Shown here: positions 1-11,310 of the stretch, piece by piece
Position numbering within the stretch: the stretch's first letter is position 1
Layout: the number at the start of each line of letters is the position of its first letter
NCBI GenBank assembly: GCA_944739405.2
Contig: OX123197.2
Span: 53,916,047-53,980,046, forward strand
Length of the DNA: 64,000 nucleotides
Direction of reading: 5' to 3'
Source of the DNA: Euclidia mi
Lineage: Eukaryota > Arthropoda > Insecta > Lepidoptera > Erebidae
Notes under the pieces: generated by a model
Told to the model about the DNA's origin: nothing
The model's input: only the letters and a program-made list of their open reading frames with translations
Databases searched by the model: none
Position numbers and translations under genes: made by a program

Positions 1-181
1 AAGAATAGAAATAAATATGAATCATGTTTTCTAATTATTATACAACTAAATTTACAATTTATTTTATAGTTACTATACTAGAGTTACTATATAATATAAT
101 ATACTAATTATATTTACCTAATTAAGTAGCATTATTAAAATTATGTTCTCATAAACTATGTTTTGTTTCTTATTAAACTAT

Positions 182-1925
182 CTAATGATGGGATTGCTGG
201 AGACGCCGAATAATTCCATTTCTAGTGGCCACACCTTGTTGGAGAGCCTCATTGTTTGTGCTGACACTTCCGGAGTCAGCAACAGACATAAAAGCTTGTC
301 TTTGAGCTTCCTGCTGCACATCTTCATTGCTCAGTTGAAGCACAGGCATATTTGCTTTATTACAAATGTTATGTAGAATAACACAAGCATTTACAATAGA
401 AGCAGCCATTTCTGGCTTGTAATGTATAACTCTGTGCACCAAAAGGCAACGAAAACGTGCCTTAAGAAGCCCAATTGTCCTCTCAATTACATTCCTTGTT
501 CGGACATGAAGCTCAGTATAGTGGCTCTCTGGTGTGCCGGGCACTGCATTAAGAATAGGAGTCATTAAGTACTTTCGTAATGGATATCCAGAATCTCCTG
601 AAACAAAAAAGCATGTATAGACAAATGTAATATAATTATTACTGTGCCGAAAATCATTTTGCATTTTTAATGTAATAAACTGTGAGTGACTGAAGTAAAA
701 ATGATTATTTGATTTAATTTGTATAGCTACCTACTTAAATGTTAATATAATTTATTATATATCTATTGTACAGTAATGTTTCATAATTCAGACAACTTAC
801 CAAGTAACCATGTTGCTTCTGAAATATTTTCTAAAAATGTTTTTAAAGGGTGCTGACTCCAAATAAATGAATCATGAGTGGCACCCCCATAGCTGGCATC
901 CACACTAGTTATATTCATATCTGCATCACAAATCTGAAACATTAATATTAACATCAATGAGTACCCATACTTCACTAAAAGCTAATATTATCAAAACTAT
1001 ATAAATGTATTATAAAAGGTAAAATATCTAACCAACTGACCATTTAGTGAGTGATAGTGCTTTCTACAAAAATAACGTTCTTCATGAACTGCTGGTTTGG
1101 CAATTGCAATATGAGTGCAATCAATGCAACCCAGAACACCAGGAAATCCGAATTTTTGGTAAAACCTGAAATAAAGAAAGTATTTATGTTAATATTGATT
1201 ATTAGAAAGCATAACAATTATTCATGTGTAATAAACCAAGCTCACTTATATAACCTTACCTTGCTCGAATCTTATTACGCTCCTCCAAAGTTTTGGGAAA
1301 GCAAATGTACTTTTTTCTCATTAAAGGAGAATCAATTTTGGATGTCACTTCTGCTATGACAGCCGAGACAGTCTGTTGAGCCATAGAATGAGCTGCAATG
1401 TCACCAATGGGCCTCTGGTAAGATCCAGTGGCATAAAATGACAGTGCAGTCAATATCTAAAACAAATAATTAAATGATTAATAATAAATTATCAATAAGC
1501 CTAAGTATATACATATGTATTTGTTATAGGTACTATGCACTTAGAAACGCAGATTGTATCATTACTGGAGCCACAATAAAGTATTTTATGTACATCAATA
1601 AACATCATATAAAAATACTTCTTACCTTAACCTCAACACTCAAATCGGTTGATTTCACAGGCCGCTTAAACAATGGTCTCAATTCCTCACATAAATCTAA
1701 GACCAATTGCTTAGAGAGGCGATATCTTTTTATAAATTCTGTTTTATCAAATGCAATGAATGGATCCGACTGTTTTCTAGCTTGGCGCCTTTGTTTACGA
1801 CGGGAAGTGCTAGCTTCATTATCACATTCCATGAATTCAAGTAAAACTAAATTATCAGACATAATTATTATTAAATAATAACTTATAAAACTTAACTCCT
1901 TGGCACTTCTACGCACAAATTTCAC
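182..1925 (-). CDS. PIF/Harbinger-type nuclease gene (HARBI1-like), five exons
   Basis: Five minus-strand exons join into one open frame: 1626-1925, 1260-1456, 1033-1165, 801-933 and 182-597, with introns of 169, 94, 99 and 203 bp that all obey GT-AG. The product is 392 aa; HARBI1 family members are usually about 350 aa, and the extra length is a basic N-terminus. Seen: an N-terminal helical region, ILTALSFYATGSYQ at the start of exon 2, then the DDE nuclease. Its first Asp is in GCIDCTHI (near residue 180), the second in GGATHDSFIW (near 228), and the Glu in RNVIERTIGLLKARF (near 292), followed by NACVILHNIC. All three catalytic positions are present. The family is known as transposase of PIF/Harbinger elements and as the domesticated, nuclear HARBI1. 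No Myb-like partner gene or terminal inverted repeat was found, but the window edge cuts the 3' side. Translation may instead start at an internal Met (MSDNLVLLEF). No stop or frameshift is seen, so it may be a host gene or a young transposon. Confidence 0.85.
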
Positions 1926-3499
1926 AATGTGAATGTGTTACTAAGATTATACTTTAATACTGATTATTTGACACTAAAACGTAAGGGAATCGACCTATAA
2001 CTAACTAAAAATGTTTTAAGCCCTCATTTAACGTCTTAAAACTATTAAAAATACACTTTTATGGCTAACTATCCAGTTTATACACTACAAATGTTAACTT
2101 TTATTGAATTGCTATATTTGACAGATAAGCGTTTCAGTTTAGGCTGACAAAGCACGTCACGGTACGGTTTCAAACGCCAAATGAATGAATGGTTTATAGA
2201 TTTCGGTTCAAACGCTATCCAACTCACAGCTGCGTCGCTTTGAAATGTAAACACCATAACTGAGTTGCTATAATGAGGTCATGGTACGATATTGCGGTTC
2301 TATTCAGTTTAAGTCGTAAACTGAATCGCTATAAGAGGTCATGGTAAGCCTCCAGAGCTATCTTTGTGTACATGATTGATAAAAGCAAGTTCAATTATAC
2401 GACATTTTCCCTGTTTTCAGTCGTTTCCTCTACTGTGTAAGGGGCTCATTTTGATTATGTCAACTGACTGCCTCTCGCGATAGCGTTTCGTTGTTTGATG
2501 TAGAGTTGTACTTATCTGAATCGTCAGTCAAAGTTAACATCCTTTATTCACTTAGGTCACAATGTGACCCTATGCAATTTAAAAATAAATTCCATAATGG
2601 CCTTAAGATTCTACATTTACAGTTGCTTCTTGCTTTAAGCTCTTTTTTACTCATACTCTACTTTATTTCAATACAGAAGTTTTACAACATTTTTGACAAG
2701 CTAAATAATTTTGATTGACTTCCAATATTACGGCCGCGGTTAAATTTTTTTATTCTAGTCACATGCATTGAGAAATTCAATACGTGTAATCAATTTTAAA
2801 AATTGACTTTATAACGCTTGAAAAATTGAATGGAATGCATAAAAAAGTCGCTGTATTATCGACATACACAATTTTTTACTATTGAAAATTGTTATAATAT
2901 TTTATAGACAAAAGATTCATCTATTACTGTGAACTGGAATGTTAGTATAAATATTGAAAGCTCGGACAAGTATTGATGTCTTAACCAAAATTAAAACATT
3001 TCAGGGCTCATAACATCACTCTTTGATACTTGGGTGTGAAGAAGTTACTCTAAATATCGCGGATGTGACCGCTGGTTCAGCTATCATCAAAATAAGAAGA
3101 ATAGTATACATCTTAACCCTGTTTAATTTAAATAAAATCCAAGTTTCATGGCTTAGGTTGATTGCCATGACTACACCAGTCATACATACAGATAAACTAT
3201 AATAGCAGTCTATAATTTATGTATATATGCTCTAAGTACCATTATCTAGCTAAGCATAATAGAATCTTAGTTATAAGAACTATTTCTCTATACTTAATTG
3301 ATTGGAGATCAGTTTCTACTTTGAAAGGGATGCCATGATGAATTCCCTCTTATAATTATGTAATATAGTAACTACTACCTTGCAAATGCTTGAATGCATC
3401 ACACAGGTGTTTAGGGAACTTGCATTCTACTTGAATAGTTGAAACCTGAGAAGTTGTTAATAATTTGGAGTGATTGGGGTGCATAACCCATACAAGAGC
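1926..3499. other. Unassigned intergenic sequence upstream of the Harbinger gene
   Basis: No coding signal is convincing. An imperfect direct repeat of about 25 bp occurs at roughly 2262-2286 and 2323-2347, both ending in GAGGTCATGGTA. No terminal inverted repeat matching the other side of the Harbinger gene was recognised. Confidence 0.4.
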
Positions 3500-3715
3500 T
3501 ATAGCCAGCAGCAATAGCCGAGTTTAAGCTTTTGGCGCGCACAGCTGAATTTAGAAGCTATGTGCGTATTCATATTACCGCTAAACGGTAAAGCTTGGTG
3601 AAGGAAAACACTTTGAGGAAGCCTGCGTGTATGAGAGTATTATGCATGCCAAAGCCGTGTGAAAGCTGGCAAAACGCATTTTGAGAACGTTATACACTGC
3701 TGTCTAACACGTCCT
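3500..3715 (+). repeat. Degenerate SINE, S1b type (see 53338)
   Basis: Contains worn versions of the S1 modules: the GGCGCGCAC block, the GTGCGTATT block, GAGGAAGCCTGCGTG and a GAACGTTATACACTG stretch near the 3' half. Old and without a clear tail. Confidence 0.4.
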
Positions 3716-5580
3716 ATAATTTTACTCAAGAGTTCCGTGCCTATCAGTGTGACAGTGTATCTAGAAATATTTAATATCACAATGATTTAAATTCTTTATT
3801 CTATACAACACTGCTTTAGGGTAGCGACATCTCAGCACGGGGCTATCGCTTCGGAAATTGATACAAGCCATGGTCTGGAGCGGAAGAGAGCCCGTTATCG
3901 CTTTCTCTCCAATCGCGAATCTGGACGTCAGACAACGTGTTATGATATCCGTGTGTGTTAGATGACCAGTCGCTGGGACCAATCTCTGTCCGATCAGTAA
4001 AGGCTGTGGAGGTGGCACAGACTTCTTATTTTTCGATGGTACAGAGATCAAATGACACCAGTCCAGTAACAGCACAGCACAGTAAGGTATTTTGTATATA
4101 TAATTTGAGTTCAATTCAACTATGAGTAATTAAGTGAAACCTGCCACTAGAGCTTTCCACCACATACTAAAAAACATATAGGTTTTCTTATAACCCAGCT
4201 ACGGAAAAAGGAAGCCCTGAGAAGCCTGATTCCTTCAACTTAGCTAATTAGACCAATCAATGTCAAAATCATAACAATAGATCGAGTCACTAATCAGCCT
4301 GCGGCATATTTCAAAACTGTGGGCGTTTCAAAACGAACGATCCCGGAAATGCCGAATCGTACAAATTGCCTGTGACAGATTAATTTTTTTCATACGTACA
4401 AATCAAATGCATATCATGCTTAATCACATACTTCGATATTCAATTCTATTCTGCTTTCAACATCAGCTTTGTAATTTGGCAACACTAAACATCAAATTCA
4501 GCCTTAGTTTAGCGCTACATGAGCATGTATGAAATTTAGTAGGGAACTGGCTAAATTGCGCTGAGTTTGATATATCAAGCGTGTAAGGAACTGGGCAGCA
4601 AATTAGTTAAGCTACCGCGTTGAAATTTTGAATCGGGTTGAGTGTTGTTATGTTGGTAAGACGACGGTTCTTGTTTGATTGAATCATGAAAATGAACAAA
4701 AATGATCATTTAAATAGATGATTTATTTTACTACCATATGAAAGTCTAAGTTTGTGAGGATGTATAGATGATTGAAATAGAGTACAATAGTAATAATTAG
4801 AAATAAATGTGTCGAGTTTTTGTTTGTTTGTATAATGTATGTTTCAACTAATGTACTGTATATTTGGATGCCATTTGGTCGACAACAAAATGTTACATTA
4901 TAACGCCTTTAATCGCAAATAAGGACATTATGATTATGTTTATTACTTTTGATGCCAAAGTGACTAAACGGATTTCGATGAGACAATGATTCGTAGCCGA
5001 TCGCAGACAGCAGCAGTAGGCAACGTGTCGACGCGACATATCTTTTATTTGTCTCTCACTCTCTGTTTGTTATTATGGCTTTTGAAAGTATGGTCAGTGT
5101 GTCATTACCATTCATATATAATTGTATACATCACAAAAACGACTGTCATCCCAATAAAAAATATTCTCAAATCACGCAACAGAATCTCAACGCTGTATCA
5201 ACAAAGTGACCTCTAAAACTATCACACTACCCTTTAACTCAAAAAAATGAAATCAACTAACAAAATTAATTACCACACAACATCCCAAAATCCCAAATCA
5301 GTAAAGAAGGGCCAAGTCCTCGTCCAACGTTGTTTTAATTATAATATTTTCCACAGGGAGTTTAAGCGTCGGTTGATTTATGAGCCAATTTCTCCATTGT
5401 TGCGAGAATAAAACATAATCTAACCACTTCGTTATACAAGTTTAGTATGTTAACTGAGCTATTGAAAGCCTTAATACTGTCTATATTTTAGGCGTGCTTT
5501 ATGAAATATGGACGCTGTGAATTTAATTTTGTTCGTGAATGAGTGTGAGTAGGAAGTGTTCTAGGTGTGGGTTTTTAATT
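3716..5580. other. No recognisable gene or repeat
   Basis: AT-rich sequence. A 117-codon minus-strand open frame (3761-4114) matches nothing I recognise and has no motif, so I treat it as chance. Confidence 0.35.
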
Positions 5581-5591
5581 TATCGTGAAGA

Positions 5592-5615
5592 TGAGTTTAT
5601 ATAACGTGGAGAAGG
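5592..5615 (+). other. Possible first coding exon (MSLYNVEK), very tentative
   Basis: An ATG opens eight codons (MSLYNVEK) that end directly at a good 5' splice site, AAG/GTATGT, preceded by about 80 nt that could be a 5' UTR. No downstream exon was found, and an ATG next to a GTATGT can occur by chance. If real, it would be the start of a host gene reading rightward across the repeats. Confidence 0.18.
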
Positions 5616-5734
5616 TATGTTCTTTTCATTTTTTTTATTTTAACGAATATTAAAGTAATATAGGAGTTATAAAAGATAGTTCATGTTCATGTAAAGCATG
5701 AATGGCCCGACATAAAGGTAGGTATTCACAATTT

Positions 5735-5790
5735 CGCAGTCTACTGCTGGATATAGCCTCTCCTAATTTGCGTCGCAATAGCATTGTGAA
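5735..5790 (-). repeat. Short remnant of an RTE-type LINE 3' end
   Basis: On the minus strand the sequence resembles the AYIQQWT-type C-terminus found in the better RTE copies of this window (for example 60938-61085). Only this scrap is recognisable. Confidence 0.3.
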
Positions 5791-6204
5791 TCAGACGGAG
5801 AATTCGACTCACATATACGCCAGCCATACAAATAGCTTTAAGGTTCAATGTCGAGATTTCCGTCTCTTTCCAAAGATATGAATTTGTTTCGCGTATTTTC
5901 CATAGTTGCCTTTTTGGGATTCAATATTTAATTTACCGTTTGCTTAATTATAAAATGTTAATGTTAATGCTTTTTATTTCATCTACCCCTTATGAGTTTT
6001 GAATTTGCATGCCTATTTTAGTCTCTAAGGTTTACCTGAGAGATGGTTGTAATGGCAATATATGAATGTCGCAATAACATCTCACCTTACAATATTGTTG
6101 TGTAGTGTTTGTTGATTCTATACTTCCCTGGTTGCTCAAGGTATCAATGTACTAAGACTAAGGATCAAAAATTTATCCTGTGCAGTTTAGACTTGTAATT
6201 GTCC

Positions 6205-6430
6205 GTACAATTATATAAAATCCTTACGTTACTGACTGACTGACAGACAACGTAGAGCCGAAACTATTGAGCGTAAGAGGCTAGAACTAGGCATGCATGT
6301 TACTTGGGAAGAATAGGGGTCCATTAAGAAAGAATTTGTGGCAATTCTCTCCAAGACCTGGAAAGGCGATGCCACGAGCAAAGTCAAGAACAAAATAAAC
6401 CCGTAAGAAATAATATATTCATCCAATTAT
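6205..6430 (+). repeat. Dispersed repeat R4, copy 1
   Basis: Begins with an ATAAAATCCTTACGTTACTGACTGACTGACAG-like head and has a CATGCATGTTACTTGGG core. Related sequence occurs at 7090-7455, 15880-15955 (opposite strand) and 49255-49440. The family is unassigned; a non-autonomous DNA element or SINE is possible. Confidence 0.5.
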
Positions 6431-7089
6431 ACTAAAACCATAGTTTCCGCCCAAAAACTGAATACTGACATGACAGAATGTAGATACATTACATTCCACA
6501 AAATATCTCATTATTATCATTCCAATGATTGTTACACATTTTAACTCATTGCAAATTACACACACACTGTTATTGTGAAAATAATGCGAACCGGTTTTCA
6601 CCACGTCATTGTTTAGTAAACATAATAAAAAAGTTTCAAAAAAACACATAACATATTTACGTATAGGGTCGCAGCCGTCGCAGGTTAGGAACTTTTACAA
6701 TACGTCATGGCCGAGATAAGCGTGGAATAAAAAATATACACTTTTTTTAGTTGGCAACCTCGTATAGAGTTTGTTAACTGAATCTAGCGTGGCGCTAGAT
6801 TTACGTAATTTAGAGAGTTTGCCAATTAACAGATATTATTTTAGGGAGTTGGACTGGATGTCGTTTTAAATGGATCTTGTCCTGGATATGGACGTCTATT
6901 GTCTCGTTTGAACTGTTGTATTTTTGATTAACTAGTATGTTTTACTATATTGACACTCCATAGTGCCTGTAAAAAAATACTTTGGCATGTAGCATCCACA
7001 GATTAACAACTGTCCAGAATTTAGACGTCAATTAGCACGTTAATCATACCTGAATACTCAATCGTAATTGAGCTGTTGCCTACTATTAA
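6431..7089. other. No recognisable gene or repeat
   Basis: AT-rich stretch with no coding signal, no terminal repeats and no tRNA-like boxes that I can see. Confidence 0.35.
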
Positions 7090-7455
7090 ATCAATGAATA
7101 AATTTGTTCACTGTATACCGATATAAAATTTTGCAACACGGCTGTAACTATTAGGCTAAAGAAGCTGAAATTTGGCATGTATGTTCCTTGGGGACCGTAG
7201 CGCTGCGTTAATATGATAATTTGCACACATACATACATATACTCAAGCGTTTTTCCCGTCAGGGTAGGCAGAGACAACAGAACGCAACTTGCTCCTATCC
7301 TTACAAACCTCACGCGCTTCCTCTACACTCATTACTCTTTTCAAACACGCTCGCCGGTTTCAGGTACTTCGGACCTTTCCGTTTCTTAGGATGTCTCCAA
7401 TTTGTTCGACGATATGACGACAACGATGATAATTTGATTTCCCGAAATTCCCACA
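7090..7455 (+). repeat. Dispersed repeat R4, copy 2, split by a LINE fragment
   Basis: The core GCTGAAATTTGGCATG and the end GATTTCCCGAAATTCCCAC match the copy at 49255-49440. The two halves are separated by the LINE alpha insertion 7224-7425. Confidence 0.5.
7224..7425 (-). mobile_element. LINE alpha (RTE-like), 5'-truncated copy with 11-bp TSD
   Basis: Reads on the minus strand as the C-terminus of the reverse-transcriptase protein seen intact at 54809-55304, ending in the YPDGK-type terminus and a (TATG)n tail. It is flanked by the exact 11-bp duplication ATGATAATTTG (7213-7223 and 7426-7436), so it arrived by target-primed reverse transcription into repeat R4. Confidence 0.75.
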
Positions 7456-7457
7456 GG

Positions 7458-7602
7458 ATAAGTATCATCATCATCATCAGCCCTTTATACTGTCCCACTG
7501 CTGGGCACGGGCCTCTTCTCACTTTGAGAAGGGTAAGGCAATAGTCCACCATGCAGGCCAAGTGCGGGTTGACAGACGTCACATGTCTTTCGAGAACATT
7601 AT
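7458..7602 (-). repeat. SINE S1b, 3' half, interrupted by Copia 1
   Basis: On the minus strand this ends with GTGCCCAGCAGTGGGACAG, GGGCTGATGATGATGATG, the S1b tail. The missing 5' half continues at 11255 on the other side of the Copia element. Confidence 0.7.
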
Positions 7603-7748
7603 TGTTATTGTGAATCTGTGCTGTGTATAAAAATAATTGTGTCACTGCACTAGCTTCATCCATTTCCTGTAACCGTTTTTTACCTCTATTACAATAAAGC
7701 GCCAGTACGTTACAAACCTACTTACGAGTTTCATTTCAAATTTCAATA
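7603..7748 (+). repeat. 5' LTR of Copia 1
   Basis: Contains GTGTATAAAA as a likely TATA element and an AATAAA-type signal in CAATAAAGCG. Matches the 3' LTR end to end. Confidence 0.9.
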
Positions 7749-7766
7749 GGTTATAGGCCCAGTCCC
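7749..7766 (+). other. Primer-binding site, initiator-tRNA half type
   Basis: GGTTATAGGCCCAGTCC begins at the first base after the LTR. It resembles the known Drosophila copia site, which pairs with an internal fragment of initiator methionine tRNA. Confidence 0.75.
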
Positions 7767-7820
7767 TAAACCGATATCAAAGTTTTAAGTTTGTTGCAGT
7801 CTTTATACAGCACAGTGATA

Positions 7821-8285
7821 ATGTCGGCAAATTATTCGGTGAACGTCCCGAAGCTAAAGGGAAGAGAGAACTACGATGATTGGGTGTTCGCAGTGGAAAA
7901 TTTTCTCATCCTAGAAGGCATCGATATAAGAAATAGCGAAGGATTAAGTGAGCAAGACGACAGAAAGGGTAAAGCAAAGATGGTGATGACAATCGACCCA
8001 TCTCTGTACGTACACATTAAAAATGAAAGTACAGTGCATAGCTTGTGGACCAAGTTGAAATCGTTATTCGACGACTCTAGTTTTACCCGCCGAATCAGTC
8101 TACTCAGACACTTGATCTCCATTCGTCTCGAAAATTCAGACTCCATGACGAGCTACGTGACGCAGTTAGTGGACACGGCACAAAAGCTTAAAGGAACAGG
8201 CTTTGAAATTAACGACGAGTTGGTGGGATCGCTTTTACTTGCCGGATTGCCAGACAAAATTCAGAGACAAACAAACATTTATTGA
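7821..8285 (+). pseudogene. Copia 1 gag, truncated
   Basis: Starts at ATG 7821 (MSANYSVNVPKLKGRENYDDW) and runs 154 codons through the UBN2-type Copia Gag domain (capsid-like nucleic-acid packaging). It ends at LPDKIQRQTNIY, where a deletion removes the zinc knuckle and the protease active site; the following bases already encode the post-active-site protease region (VANRERMPV). Confidence 0.8.
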
Positions 8286-10640
8286 CAAATAACTCATATG
8301 ATCCCGAAACTCGAGATATTGTGGTAGCAAATAGGGAAAGAATGCCGGTTTTATGTTCAGGAAATCTTCAGATTACCTAGTATTATATTATACAACACAT
8401 CATGTGTGTTGGAGATTCTGAGCACAACATAAAAGTTAACAATGTTTTGTGTATATATAACCTCACTACAAATCTTTTATCTGTGAGTAAGATAATATCT
8501 AGTGGTAACAGAGTTATTTTCAAGGAAAATTTGTGCCACATTTATAACCAGAAAAATGATTTGATTGGAGAAGCCAAGCGAATGGTGTGTACAAATTGAA
8601 TATTGTTAATTCAGATAAATTGTTAGCAGCGGTGGCAGTCACTTCCTCTATAACTTGGCACAGGCGCTTCGGCCACATCAATCAGAATGATCTGAAGGCC
8701 ATGAGAAATGGTGTTGTAAAGGGCTTGAATTTCCAAGATAAGGCAGTCTTGACAGAAATAACTGCACAGTTTGTTGTGAAGGGAAACAGACAAAATTAGC
8801 GTTTCCTAGCAGTTTGTTAAGTAGCAAAGAGGTTTTGAAGCTTGTCAGGCGGACCTGTGTGGGTCTATGTAAACAAAGTCACTTGATATGGCCAGATACT
8901 TCCTATTGTTCGTAGATGACTACAGTCGAATGGATTTTGTGTATGTTTTGAAGTCCAAGGATGAAACATTCACATATTTCAAACAATTCAAAAATTATCT
9001 TGAGAATCAGAAATGAAGAAAAATTTAAACCCGAAGTGACAATGGAGGTGAATGTTGTTCAGCTTTAATGGAAAATTATATGAAACAATGTGGAATTGTA
9101 CACCAGAAAACAAACCCGTATTCCCCACAACAAAACGGGCTTTGTGAAAGGTATAATCGGTCCATAGTTGAAAAAGCAAGATGCTTGTTATTTGATGCTG
9201 GACTTGAAAAGCATCTATGGGCAGAGGCGGTCCACACTGCTGTATACCTCAAAATCAGATCACCTGCAGCTGGTCTAAATCAGAAAACCCCATTCGAGTT
9301 ATGGACCGATTAAAAGCCAGATGTAAATCATATTAGAATCTTTGGCAGCTTAGTTATGTCACATGTGCCCAAGGAAAAACGGCTCAAATGGGACAAAAAA
9401 GCTAAGAAATTAATCCTTGTTGGATATGCTGACAATATCAAAGGATTTAGACTATATCATCCCTCCACACACAAATTGACAGTGGCAAGAGATGTCATAA
9501 TAATGGAAAAGGAATATGACAGCATCACAATCTCTTTGGACAGCATGATGTCACAGATCATAGTATAAGAGAAGAATTCAGATACGCTTGATACAGTTGG
9601 GACGGATCAGTCAGAAAATGTTCAATCAATCTCAGATATGGAAAGCGATCAGATTGATGAACAAGATAAAACATATATACCAGAAGAATTCTAATGATTC
9701 CAAGGACAGCTACTATGAATCATTGTCATCAGAAGATAAATTAGCAATTTCACTTTAGCAAGATACTGAAAGTATGGATAAGCGTGCTAAGAGAAAACCT
9801 AACTATTATGGATGTGCAAGCTTATGTGCTATGGATGATTTCACTGAAGAAATAACCACAAGTGATGTCTTAAAAGGACCTGAAAAGGAGCAATGGCAGC
9901 GTGCAATCAATGAAGAATTCCAGTCATTCAGTGATAGGGATGCGTGGGAACTTGTGGACAGACCTGTAAACAAAACTGTTGTGAAGTGTAAGTGGGTGTT
10001 CAAAAGAAAGTTCAATAGTGACAGTGAAGTCTATACCGCTATTGAGCCAGATTGGTGGCAAAAGGGTTAAGCCAGAAAAAGGGAATTGACTTCAAAGAAA
10101 CCTTCTCACCAGTGCTCAGGTACTCTTCTTTAAGATTATTATTTGCACTAAGTGAAAATCAAGAACTGTCTTGGAATGAAAGTATCTGTGAGAAAGAATT
10201 CTGTAACTATGGATCAGAAATACTATATTGATGTAATTTTGAAAAGATTTAATACGTATAATTGTTAAGGCTTTGACACTCCAATGGAGAAAAAATTAAT
10301 ATTGGAAAAGGCTGACAAGGTCTCTTCTCAGTATCCATACCAACAGTTACTTGGTGCATTAATGTATTTAAATGTTTTGACACGACCAGATATTGTTTTT
10401 GCCATTAGTTTTTAAGTCAGTATAATAATTGTTACAATGAGACACACTGGAAACATTAAAAACATGTTTTAGGCTCTTTAAGTAAAACAAAGTATTATGA
10501 ATAAAGTATGTAAATGATAATAATTGTAAAATAATAGGATATGTTGATTCTGATTGGGCTTCATGTGGATTCATTTTTTAAATGTCTGGCAGTGCTATAT
10601 CTTATGAATGTAGGAAACAGAAAACTACTGCTTTGTCCAG
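8286..10640 (+). pseudogene. Copia 1 pol remnants: protease flank, integrase, partial RT
   Basis: Broken frames in Copia order. 8402-8600: protease flank (NLLSVSKIISSGNRV). 8587-8799: GAG-pre-integrase (TWHRRFGHINQNDLK). 8880-9310: integrase core, with the FVDDYSRMDFVY region frameshifted, and YSPQQNGLCERYNRSIVEKAR carrying the catalytic Glu. 9330-9560: GYADNIKGFRLYHPSTHKL. 9774-10140: start of the RT domain (WELVDRPVNKTVVKCKWVFK) up to the SPVLRYSS region. The RT catalytic section is deleted; sequence resumes at the QLLGALMYL region near 10340. Confidence 0.8.
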
Positions 10641-10644
10641 TACA

Positions 10645-10668
10645 GGCGTGAGTCTATGTATGTATGTA
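10645..10668 (+). mobile_element. 24-bp LINE alpha micro-insertion in the Copia RNase H
   Basis: The insert is only GGCGTGAGTC plus a (TATG)n tail, which equals the last bases of LINE alpha. It is flanked by an 11-bp direct repeat TGTCCAGTACA at 10634-10644 and 10669-10679. Removing the insert and one repeat restores the RNase H frame (LSST / EAEYMALSEAC), which confirms it is an insertion. Confidence 0.8.
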
Positions 10669-10949
10669 TGTCCAGTACAGAGGCAGAATATATGGCTTTG
10701 TCTGAAGCCTGCAAGCAAGCAATTTATCTTAAAATATTAGCATGTGAAATTAATAAAAATTACTTAGAAAATGTCCCTATAACATTGTTAAGTGATAATC
10801 AAAGTTCACAAAAGTTGGCATCTAATCCTCTGTACCATCGAAGGACAAAACATATTGATGTTCGTCATCATTTTATAAGAGAATGTTTAGCTAATCAGTT
10901 CGTAGAAATATTAAATGTGCTACAACTGATATGCCAGCTAATATATTGA
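10656..10949 (+). pseudogene. Copia 1 RNase H C-terminus
   Basis: Encodes STEAEYMALSEACKQAIYLK and LSDNQSSQKLASNP, the Glu- and Asp-bearing motifs of Copia RNase H, then the TKHIDVRHHFIRE terminus. The frame is broken upstream by the 24-bp LINE insertion. Confidence 0.8.
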
Positions 10950-11108
10950 CTTAGAGTTTGTGTCATGTGAAACATTATAAATTTATGAATAGTATGGGAT
11001 TGTTATTATTACAGTAAAAGGTTTTTGTATTTGTGTATATTTCAAATGCTGATCATTTTGTAGTTAATCAGTTGTATTACAAGTCACAATTATTTTTATA
11101 AGTTGGGA

Positions 11109-11254
11109 TGTTATTGTGAATCTGTGCTGTGTATAAAACTAATTGTGTCACTGCACTAGCTTCATCCGTTTTCAGTAAACGTTTTTTACCTCTATTACAA
11201 TAAAGTGCCAGTACGTTACAAACCTACTTACGAGTTTCATTTCAAATTTCAATA
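11109..11254 (+). repeat. 3' LTR of Copia 1
   Basis: Preceded by a short purine run (AAGTTGGGA) as polypurine tract. TSD ATTAT follows at 11255. Confidence 0.9.
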
Positions 11255-11310
11255 ATTATGGAGAACTCTCAGGCATGCAGGTTTCCTCACGACATTACAT
11301 GATAAGTAAG
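11255..11310 (-). repeat. SINE S1b, continuation beyond Copia 1
   Basis: The reverse strand reads GAGGAAACCTGCATGCCTG then AGAGTTCTCCATAAT, which joins directly to the piece at 7458-7602 when the Copia element and one ATTAT are removed. Confidence 0.7.

Larger units (their letters stand above)
7603..11254 (+). mobile_element. Copia 1: Ty1/Copia LTR retrotransposon, internally deleted
   Basis: Bounded by 146-bp LTRs (7603-7748, 11109-11254) of the form TGTTATTG...TTTCAATA, with a perfect 5-bp TSD ATTAT at 7598-7602 and 11255-11259. The LTRs differ at about 6 of 146 positions. A primer-binding site follows the 5' LTR. The interior has recognisable gag, protease-flank, integrase, RT and RNase H pieces but large deletions and many stops. 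It sits inside a SINE (S1b) in the opposite orientation. It cannot be autonomous. Confidence 0.92.

Noticed and set aside
3761..4114. 117-codon minus-strand open frame
   Set aside because: No motif, no start context and no counterpart; probably chance.
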